Source: JBCDGZ01 sp038750655
GTDB lineage: Bacteria > Bacteroidota > Bacteroidia > Chitinophagales > Saprospiraceae
Reading direction: 5' to 3'
Assembly (NCBI GenBank): GCA_038750655.1
Contig: JBCDGZ010000171.1
Location: 1 to 13,600 of the forward strand
DNA length: 13,600 nt
A model generated the notes under the pieces. The model searched no databases. It was not told the origin of the DNA and saw only the letters and a list, made by a program, of their open reading frames with translations. Of this stretch, positions 8,173 through 13,600 are shown piece after piece. Position numbers and translations under genes: made by a program. Each line of letters opens with the position of its first letter. Position 1 is the stretch's first letter.

Positions 8173-8619
8173 TCACGGCAGTGCCACCTGCTGCTGAATC
8201 ATCGGGCGTATCGGCGCTCTAAACTGCTTTTCCTTTCCTCTAAATTTCGCCGTGATCAGCAGATTCCGATAGCGGTCAGGTACTTCTAGATCAATGTGCA
8301 GTCGCCCACTTCTATCGGTCATCCCCGAAAAAAAGCGCTCTGCAACCTTACCACTTAGGCCCGCAATATCAACCTGCAAGTAGCCCACTGTTGTCTGTCC
8401 CTTTGAAATGAAGTTCAGATCCAGCTCAACAGCCCTGTCGTCCAAGTAGTTGAATCCATCAATAACTTCCAGCTGATCAATCGTCAACTGACTCAACGCT
8501 GACTGGTTTTTGTTCATTTCTAGGGCCTCATCCTGCAATTGCTTAAGCTCTTTGGAAGCAGAGCAACTGTTGAGGAGCAGGAGAGCCAATAGGGGGCTTA
8601 GGTAGATTAGATTTTTCAT
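8173..8619 (-). CDS. Small lipoprotein, paralogue of the upstream 208-aa lipoprotein
   Basis: A 148-residue protein with a lipoprotein signal: hydrophobic residues 4-16, then LLNSC with the lipidated cysteine at 19. Residues 21-50 are polar and probably helical. From about 52 to 135 it aligns by eye with residues 50-134 of the lipoprotein at 12506-13132: DGFNY, then V-LDL-F-SK, a glycine-bearing middle, L-VP with aromatic and basic residues, and KQF against RQF near the end. This suggests a shared beta-rich extracellular module. The start is ATG at 8619. The frame stays open upstream only because the repeat island is GC-rich, and translation from 8811 would bury the signal peptide. It lies last in the LruC locus, separated from the LruC gene by the repeat island. 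I do not recognise an established family name; function unknown. Confidence 0.82.
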   Translation of the reverse strand: MKNLIYLSPLLALLLLNSCSASKELKQLQDEALEMNKNQSALSQLTIDQLEVIDGFNYLDDRAVELDLNFISKGQTTVGYLQVDIAGLSGKVAERFFSGMTDRSGRLHIDLEVPDRYRNLLITAKFRGKEKQFRAPIRPMIQQQVALP

Positions 8620-8639
8620 GTTTACTAATTTTTGGGTTT

Positions 8640-8987
8640 GGAGAAGGGGGGGAATGTGGCATAGCCATCCCTTCGGGGCCTTTGGCATTTTGGGTGGACG
8701 CCCGCCTGCCGGCCGGCAGGGTCGACGGTGGACGGTGGACGGCGAACGTGGACATGGTGGATCGTGATGGGACGCGGTGGACGGCGAACGTAGTGGTTCG
8801 TGATAGGGCATGGTGGTTCGTGATGGGGCGCGGTGGTTCGTGGTGTGCGGAGCTTCGTCCTACCACGTCCCTCACGGCTGCCGTCAACCGTCCATCGTCC
8901 ACCAAAGCGCCAAAGGCGCTCCACCGTACCAAGGAGCCAAAGGCAGTAGGGCGTCCATCCCCCCTGCTGCCGTAGGCCCCAGGCAGA
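8640..8987. repeat. GC-rich intergenic repeat island with inverted arms and ~20-bp degenerate tandem array
   Basis: Non-coding stretch between the LruC gene and the downstream lipoprotein gene. A degenerate tandem array of about 20-bp units beginning GGTGG spans roughly 8734-8851; the 17-mer CGGTGGACGGCGAACGT occurs exactly at 8733-8749 and 8775-8791, and GTGGTTCGTGAT at 8793-8804 and 8813-8824. It is flanked by inverted arms: GGTGGACGGTGGACGG (8727-8742) pairs with 8888-8903 at 15 of 16 positions. A box beginning GCCTTTGGC occurs on the plus strand at 8678-8700 and inverted at 8896-8917 and 8920-8944. AGCGCC-AAA-GGCGCT (8906-8920) is a perfect hairpin. Long frames crossing the island are low in stop codons and encode repetitive Pro/Arg/His-rich sequence, not a plausible protein. 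Confidence 0.75.
8705..8720. repeat. 16-bp perfect palindrome inside the repeat island
   Basis: CCTGCCGGCCGGCAGG is its own reverse complement. It lies in a module of about 20 bp (8701-8721) that interrupts the left arm of the island just after GTGGACG; the right arm (inverted, 8888-8917) continues without it. Similar CCTGCCGGC palindromes are, from memory, common dispersed intergenic repeats in Bacteroidota genomes. Confidence 0.7.
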
Positions 8988-11900
8988 TCAATGCCTCCGA
9001 TAAGTCTTCGCTTCGACCCGGAAGCCGTTGTCATCCAGGTACCAAGTCAGCGTAGGGCTTTGCTCGGCGTACTCGTCGAAGCGGAAGTAGGCATCGATGA
9101 GGTCGACCCCTTCGAGGGGATATTCCCAGGCGCGAGGGATATAGATGGCCCAGGGTAGATTATTACTGCTTAAGAAGTACTTGCTGCTTGAGGTATTGGA
9201 ATCATCGTCCACGGTACCAAACAAATCGGTTTTCATACTAGCGGTGGGGGCAACGCCTGGCAGATGTATTTCGTGGCCATTGATCCCGTTGCCTTCGATG
9301 AAGAACTTGGGGGTGTAGCCTCCGGGGTATTGATAGTCCCCGTTAAGATCGACGACTACTTGCACCTCGATAGGGTTGTAGAAAAGACCATCATCCTCGG
9401 CGTTCACCAATTCCGTTCCGGTGAGGCCAAGTAGTTCTTTGGGTTTATTGATTTTGACAACAGAATAACCATCATCGGTAGCTTCAATGACATGGCGAGT
9501 TTGTGCGGGCGAGTAGACCGCTACGCTTGCATTGTCATTGGGATTCGGAAAGGCCATACAGAAATCATTATTGTAGGCCCCCCCCATCGCCATGATGCGT
9601 AAATCGTATTTGATTTGGTAGATGTTATTGGTCTGATTGGTGATGATGCGCTCTTTGATTTGTACGACAAAATCGTTGAAATCGTAGTCACCCTTCTGAG
9701 GCCAAAGGTCTTCGAAGGCCAGGGTGCCGAAGGTATTGCAAGAGGGCTTGCACTGCTGAAACTGTCGGTTGGGGTCCTTGGGGTCGGGGTCATCATCGTT
9801 CGGAATGCCATCCTTATCCACATCATTGTCGACCGCATTGTTATATACAGCTATTGAATCTTGTGGAGCACGGCAGGCGAAGTTGACTTTTAGGCAAACG
9901 ATGTCTTTGTTGCCACTACCATTGACCAAAGCCGGGATAAGATAATCTTCGACTTCACCGAGCAGTAAATCGTTGTCATCGTCACCGCTGCTGAAGGCCT
10001 TCTCGGCTGCGCGGAGCCGGACGGCGATACTGCCAGAGGTAAAATTGGCCGGAACATTCACTGTTTGCAGAACATCCTCCATTCCAGTAATGGTCTTTGA
10101 CCCATTATAAAAATCCTCATAGCTGCCATTATTGTCCCAATCTATCCACATACCGTAGAAGACTTCCTGCGAGGCAAAGTTGGTATTCAAGCTGACATAC
10201 ATCCCCGCCGTCCCGCCGGGGCGATAGACCAAAGGATGGTTCAATCCATCATCATAGCTATCCCCGTCGGCCGAAGCGTTAGAGTTGTCCGCTAAATCTT
10301 CCGAAACCCTTTTCCCCAGCCATACCATCTTATAGTCTGGCTCATTATCCCCGTACACATCCTGTGCATACACCAGGTGGCTCACCCGCGAGTGGGTACT
10401 GAGATCGCTGTAGTCTTTCTTATAAATCGCCGGAATATCAATAGGGCAGGAAAATCCATCATTATAGCGCAAGCCCCCATAAGACTGCAAGACAAAGCGG
10501 GCCTCCCCCGTTGCTACATCAATGCGATAGACCTCTCCGGTACTGTTGTGCGAGATGTACAGATAGCCATCCTTGCCCGTCCACTGGGCCCCATAGCCTC
10601 CCGAAGGCGCTGGATCACCACTGATACTAGCCACTGTTGACTTGGTATTCGTACTGGTGTTGAATTTATAGAGGGTACCGTTGTGTACGGCGTAAAAATT
10701 TCCATCCTTATTGTAGGCCATATCCCAGCCAGGCATTCCTTGCCCGGAGTAGGTAGCCAGGAGCGTTGGTCCGCTCACATCGATTTTTAAGATATTCCCA
10801 TTTACCTTACCATACCAATTACCGAGGGTATCCATATCCCCGACGTAGCATTTTTTGGTAAAACTAAGGCCCAGCATTTTCACCGTTCCCTCATCATCCA
10901 AGCTGATAAAATTCTTTCCAACGGCGCCGTAGGCCAGATTGCTCTGGACGTCGAAACCCAGTCCGTTAGCTTGGTAGGAGATTAGGGAAATGACGCTGTA
11001 GTCTCCGGTCACTGGATTAAGCTTTCCGTAGACATTAGACTCGCCAGGTTTTTGGTAAACTTGATAAAAGGCGGGTTCGCAATCAAAGGTTACGGGGTTA
11101 CTGGTTAGTGTAAAGTCAATCTGTACTGCGGTGGAGTTGGACCCTACCAGCTCAGCACCAGTTAGACTGACATTATTAAAATAGTTTCCATTGGCTTGGC
11201 TATTACTGACTGCTACATCATAAGAAATTTGTACTGTTTCTCCTGCATTCAGATCAATTTGTCCCCAGCTGATGGCTCCGGTAGCCCCATCCGTAGGTTG
11301 CAGGCTCCCATCGAAGCTGCCTGCACCGTCAAAGATAATGGTGTCGCCGATATAGGTAAAGCCAGTGGGCAATACATCAGACATGGTCAAGCCGGACACA
11401 TTGTGGCTAGAGGTATTGGTAAAGAAGAGGTGGTAGGAAACCACTCCTCCGGGGCCGGTCTGCGCCGTAGCGTTTACCGCGATGGCAACATTGATACAGT
11501 TAGCGGCGAAGCCACAGTCAGGATCATCGCAATCGACCAGGCCGTCACCATCTTCGTCAATGCCATTATTACAATTGGTTTCGAAAGGTGGGCCAGAAAG
11601 AAAGCAGCCCATACCATCATTGGCATTGGTCGGTTGGCCATTAGCAATATGCACCAGTTGACTGACCGAACCATCGCCGGCAAAAGTTGCCCGAAAGATT
11701 CTTCCATCACTATTATTGGAAAAATAAGAAAAGCCCTCCGAATCCGACCAAGCGGCCCCAAAGCCTCCCGAAGCCGTATAATCCTGCGAACCATCCATAA
11801 TAACTTCCGCAGTTAGGGCTACTGGATCAATTTCAACCAATTGCAAACCCGAAGCCATCCCATAAAATTTCTTATTCTTATTATTGTAGGTAATATCTGC

Positions 11901-12470
11901 TACTCCCGGTAGTGAGCCTCCTCCAATAAGCGTCAGGCTTTGACTAATGGCCTGTAAAGGAGTAGCATCAACATCCGTGTAAAACAGTTTTGGACTACTC
12001 CCGTGCTCATAAGTGTGTAATCGGCCATTCTCATCAAAATCTCCGACATAGGTGCGGCCGCCAAAATTACTAATCGCCCCTAAATTGGTCTCCACCCCTT
12101 GCGCATTAATGCGCCAGAGGTAGGCGCCATTGTCATTTCGAATACCATAAATATAGCCATCCTGTACATTGTACCCTGCCCCATTGTAATTGGCCGAAGC
12201 CGAACCAATAGTGGTATAGGTACTGGTAGTAACATCTAATACTTTGAGACTGTTATTAATGACTTGATAAAGGGCATTAGTGCAAGTAAAAGCATCGCTA
12301 CAGTTGGCGTCATTTCCACACTCGGAATCGCCGCAATCGATAAAGCCATCGCCATCATCATCAATGCCATTATTACAAATTTCCTGAGCTTGGGTGTAGG
12401 CTGCAGTGCATAATAGGATCAGCAGGAGAAAGCCCAGCCGGCTCACCCTCTGTATAGATAGAATGCTCAT
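8988..12470 (-). CDS. Large secreted LruC-domain protein with DUF6923-like, DUF11-like and GEVED modules
   Basis: A 1160-residue exported protein. Residues 1-29 are a signal peptide (RLGFLLLILLCTAAYTQAQ). Then come an aspartate-rich, cysteine-bounded motif CNNGIDDDGDGFIDC (32-46); a propeller-like domain resembling DUF6923 (about 63-290); a second NNGIDEDGDGLVDC copy (301-314); a DUF11-like beta-sandwich (about 326-452, VLPTGFTYIGD at 366-376); a second DUF6923-like domain (about 463-676); a GEVED domain (about 685-845, WIDWDNNGSYEDF at 775-787 and GEVEDY at 838-843); a calcium-binding TSP3-like stretch DNDVDKDGIPNDDDPDPKDP (881-900); and a C-terminal LruC domain (DUF4842; about 915-1155) with FEDLWPQKGDYDFNDFVV (919-936). 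The Asp-rich loops suggest calcium-stabilised folding at the cell surface. No type IX sorting domain or sortase motif is visible at the C-terminus. It starts 35 bp after the upstream lipoprotein gene, suggesting an operon. The role, perhaps adhesion or surface structure, is inferred. Confidence 0.9.
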   Translation of the reverse strand: MSILSIQRVSRLGFLLLILLCTAAYTQAQEICNNGIDDDGDGFIDCGDSECGNDANCSDAFTCTNALYQVINNSLKVLDVTTSTYTTIGSASANYNGAGYNVQDGYIYGIRNDNGAYLWRINAQGVETNLGAISNFGGRTYVGDFDENGRLHTYEHGSSPKLFYTDVDATPLQAISQSLTLIGGGSLPGVADITYNNKNKKFYGMASGLQLVEIDPVALTAEVIMDGSQDYTASGGFGAAWSDSEGFSYFSNNSDGRIFRATFAGDGSVSQLVHIANGQPTNANDGMGCFLSGPPFETNCNNGIDEDGDGLVDCDDPDCGFAANCINVAIAVNATAQTGPGGVVSYHLFFTNTSSHNVSGLTMSDVLPTGFTYIGDTIIFDGAGSFDGSLQPTDGATGAISWGQIDLNAGETVQISYDVAVSNSQANGNYFNNVSLTGAELVGSNSTAVQIDFTLTSNPVTFDCEPAFYQVYQKPGESNVYGKLNPVTGDYSVISLISYQANGLGFDVQSNLAYGAVGKNFISLDDEGTVKMLGLSFTKKCYVGDMDTLGNWYGKVNGNILKIDVSGPTLLATYSGQGMPGWDMAYNKDGNFYAVHNGTLYKFNTSTNTKSTVASISGDPAPSGGYGAQWTGKDGYLYISHNSTGEVYRIDVATGEARFVLQSYGGLRYNDGFSCPIDIPAIYKKDYSDLSTHSRVSHLVYAQDVYGDNEPDYKMVWLGKRVSEDLADNSNASADGDSYDDGLNHPLVYRPGGTAGMYVSLNTNFASQEVFYGMWIDWDNNGSYEDFYNGSKTITGMEDVLQTVNVPANFTSGSIAVRLRAAEKAFSSGDDDNDLLLGEVEDYLIPALVNGSGNKDIVCLKVNFACRAPQDSIAVYNNAVDNDVDKDGIPNDDDPDPKDPNRQFQQCKPSCNTFGTLAFEDLWPQKGDYDFNDFVVQIKERIITNQTNNIYQIKYDLRIMAMGGAYNNDFCMAFPNPNDNASVAVYSPAQTRHVIEATDDGYSVVKINKPKELLGLTGTELVNAEDDGLFYNPIEVQVVVDLNGDYQYPGGYTPKFFIEGNGINGHEIHLPGVAPTASMKTDLFGTVDDDSNTSSSKYFLSSNNLPWAIYIPRAWEYPLEGVDLIDAYFRFDEYAEQSPTLTWYLDDNGFRVEAKTYRRH

Positions 12471-12505
12471 GATTCAAATTGTCTTATTGTGTTTCGTAAA
12501 TGGGT

Positions 12506-13132
12506 TTAGTAAGAAAAAGTAGTTGCGTTGACTGTAATGACTTCTGAGCTACCATCCGAATACAGCACCTCGATGGTGTGCATCAGCTGATCGCTATTGA
12601 TGGTGAAGCCCTTGTTATCAGCGGTAAAATTGGTTACCAAGGAAGGATAACAGTCGCTAGCACGGCCGGAGACCTCGACGGTAGATAGGCCCTCCACAGG
12701 CAGCTCCCTACTGATGACCTCATCCGTCAAGAATTCAAATTGACGTACGGTATTCTTATAGGTCGTTTTGATGATAATTTTCTCAAAATGATTGGGCACA
12801 TCCAGCAGTAGTTGCATTTGATCTCCCGTTCCTGTACCTCCATTGAACAGCACTTCCGTGTTGCCTTCAGCATCCATCCCATAGAGGGTGTAGCGCACAT
12901 TGCTGACCGGTTCTTTGGATTTGGAGAAAAATTTAAGGTCTAGATTGACCTTTTTCGAATAGCTGTAATTGAAACCGTCTGGCACCTTCAAATCCTCCAT
13001 ATTATTGCCTTGATTATTAGGATTGGGTGTTTCGGTAATTTCTTCCAGCTCTTTTTTTTCGTTTCTGTCTTTTTTACAGGCCTGTGCGCACAGCAATAGA
13101 CAGAGCGCAGATAGTAATAATCTCGTCTTCAT
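12506..13132 (-). CDS. Lipoprotein with LruC-associated-type domain
   Basis: A 208-residue lipoprotein. Signal residues 4-15 are hydrophobic, with lipobox AQAC and the lipidated cysteine at 19, followed by a charged tether (KKDRNEKKELEE) and an Asn/Pro linker (about 36-45). Residues 50-134 share a clear pattern with the 148-residue lipoprotein at 8173-8619 (VPDGFNY, VNLDLKFFSK, LLLDVP, VRQFEF). Residues about 145-208 form an extra C-terminal beta-rich part (TVEVSGRASDCYPSL; HTIEVLYSDGSSEVITV) absent from the shorter paralogue. The start is ATG at 13132; an upstream ATG at 13174 would add 14 residues before a good signal peptide and is unlikely. It is first in the minus-strand locus, with the LruC protein gene 35 bp downstream. 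A -7-like box and a perfect palindrome lie in its leader. Likely outer-membrane anchored and functionally linked to the LruC protein; the exact role is unknown. Confidence 0.85.
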   Translation of the reverse strand: MKTRLLLSALCLLLCAQACKKDRNEKKELEEITETPNPNNQGNNMEDLKVPDGFNYSYSKKVNLDLKFFSKSKEPVSNVRYTLYGMDAEGNTEVLFNGGTGTGDQMQLLLDVPNHFEKIIIKTTYKNTVRQFEFLTDEVISRELPVEGLSTVEVSGRASDCYPSLVTNFTADNKGFTINSDQLMHTIEVLYSDGSSEVITVNATTFSY

Positions 13133-13189
13133 GTTTGTGATTGGGTTATAAAACAGGGGGGAAGGAAATACCAATAGGATTGGTTATGG

Positions 13190-13203
13190 GTTCAATATTG
13201 AAC
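13190..13203. promoter_or_regulatory. 14-bp perfect palindrome, candidate operator
   Basis: GTTCAATATTGAAC is a perfect inverted repeat without a spacer. It lies 11 bp downstream of the candidate -7 box and about 58 bp before the lipoprotein ATG, so it would cover the start of the transcript. A second short inverted repeat, ACCAAT-AGG-ATTGGT (13170-13184), follows. Position and symmetry suit a dimeric repressor site, but no regulator gene is in view. Confidence 0.35.
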
Positions 13204-13213
13204 TTAATTGCCA

Positions 13214-13221
13214 CAAAGATA
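13214..13221 (-). promoter_or_regulatory. Candidate -7 box (TATCTTTG) for the lipoprotein-LruC operon
   Basis: On the minus strand TATCTTTG fits TAnnTTTG at every fixed position. The implied transcript start near 13207 gives a leader of about 75 nt before the ATG at 13132. No clear -33 TTG lies at the usual distance, so the call rests on the -7 box and its position. Confidence 0.38.
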
Positions 13222-13388
13222 ATGGCTCAAAGTACTTTTCTGTGACCCCCGATTCTTACACATCTAATTATCGACCATATATCTTGCAATACACTACGCG
13301 TCCCCTCTTTCAAATTCTGAATATTGATTTGGTAAAGCAGCGAAAAAATCGTAAAGTTATGTATCAATAATCCGCTAAAAAAACCAGC

Positions 13389-13532
13389 ATGAAAGCACTC
13401 GTTCTCACGGGCAAAGACCAGCCCCTCAATATTCAGGATATTCCCAGTCCTGCCCCCGAATCCGGAAAAGCGCTCGTTCAAATCCAAGCCTTGTGCCCAT
13501 TTGCGATGGCTGTCAGGACCCTAGACAGATAG
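13389..13532 (+). pseudogene. Truncated MDR/zinc-type alcohol dehydrogenase (N-terminal 34 codons only)
   Basis: ATG at 13389 opens MKALVLTGKDQPLNIQDIPS and continues to VQIQA (residue 34). This is the typical first beta strands of the GroES-like N-terminal domain in medium-chain dehydrogenases/quinone oxidoreductases, which run to about 320-340 residues. After residue 34 the frame reads LCPFAMAVRTLDR and stops at 13530-13532. Those last codons are antisense IS66 transposase sequence, so the dehydrogenase is cut at about 13491. The zinc-site and Rossmann segments are missing. The gene is divergent from the lipoprotein operon. It is either a pseudogene produced by IS66-associated rearrangement or a gene interrupted at a misjoined sequence. 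Confidence 0.75.
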
Positions 13533-13600
13533 CCGTGCGGTTCGATCCCGTTAAGTTTGCAGGTCTCGATCAGGGAAGCGATGACGGCCCAGTTTTGTGC
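13478..13600 (-). mobile_element. IS66-family transposase, C-terminal fragment (runs off right edge)
   Basis: Read on the minus strand from 13600, the frame gives AQNWAVIASLIETCKLNGIE, then PHGYLSRVLTAIANGH. This matches the conserved C-terminal segment of IS66-family transposases (TCKLNG-PH-YL--VL--I-NGH), which normally continues with a short tail such as RIDELLPW before the stop. Here that tail is absent: after NGH (codon 13493-13495) the frame reads KAWI and stops at 13478-13480, inside the dehydrogenase fragment. The element's terminal inverted repeat is therefore also missing on this side. The remainder of the transposase lies beyond the window. Confidence 0.8.

Noticed and set aside
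8967..8986. CTGCC/GGCAG hairpin just after the LruC stop as a terminator
   Set aside because: The stem is short, there is no U-run after it, and CTGCC at 8967-8971 can equally pair with GGCAG at 8942-8946; it is better treated as part of the repeat island.
8543..9034. 163-codon minus-strand frame across the repeat island, plus related frames at 8625-8924 and 8682-8975
   Set aside because: These are open because the GC-rich repeats lack stop codons. They encode repetitive Pro/Arg/His-rich sequence and overlap the ends of two real genes.
13227..13487. 86-codon minus-strand frame opposite the dehydrogenase fragment
   Set aside because: The opposite strand has a recognisable dehydrogenase N-terminus, and this frame shows no family features.

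Overview
The window looks like a chromosomal segment from a member of the Bacteroidota, probably near Saprospiria (Lewinella/Haliscomenobacter-like). The evidence is a LruC/GEVED cell-surface protein, a Bacteroidota-style RHS N-terminus, small lipoproteins with short lipoboxes, weak or absent Shine-Dalgarno sequences, and several TAnnTTTG-type -7 promoter boxes. The family-level placement is inference from protein style, not a database result.

Layout, left to right. (1) Positions 1-787, minus strand: the N-terminal 262 residues of a secreted RHS/YD-repeat-type protein that continues beyond the left edge. (2) Positions 788-1463: non-coding. The part next to the RHS gene is a dense chain of short hairpins that could be a structured leader or small RNA. 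The part next to the helicase is AT-rich and ends in a candidate promoter. (3) Positions 1464-4613, plus strand: a 1049-residue UvrD/PcrA-type helicase fused to a RecB/AddB-like PD-(D/E)XK nuclease with an apparent four-cysteine Fe-S site. (4) Positions 4610-8068, minus strand: a complete single-chain pyruvate carboxylase. Its stop codon overlaps the helicase stop in a tail-to-tail arrangement.

(5) Positions 8173-13132, minus strand: a surface-protein locus. In transcription order it holds a 208-residue lipoprotein, then 35 bp later a 1160-residue secreted LruC/GEVED/DUF6923-like protein, then a roughly 370-bp GC-rich repeat island, then a 148-residue lipoprotein. The two lipoproteins are visibly paralogous over about 85 residues, so related modules bracket the giant protein. 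A TAnnTTTG box followed by a 14-bp perfect palindrome lies upstream of the first lipoprotein. (6) Positions 13389-13600: a broken junction. The first 34 codons of an MDR-type alcohol dehydrogenase run directly into the C-terminal end of an IS66-family transposase on the opposite strand, and both genes are truncated at the join.

The housekeeping genes (pyruvate carboxylase and the helicase-nuclease) are ordinary in role. The accessory interest is in the RHS leader, the LruC/lipoprotein locus with its repeat island, and the dehydrogenase/IS66 breakpoint. No tRNA, rRNA, CRISPR array or convincing intrinsic terminator was seen.
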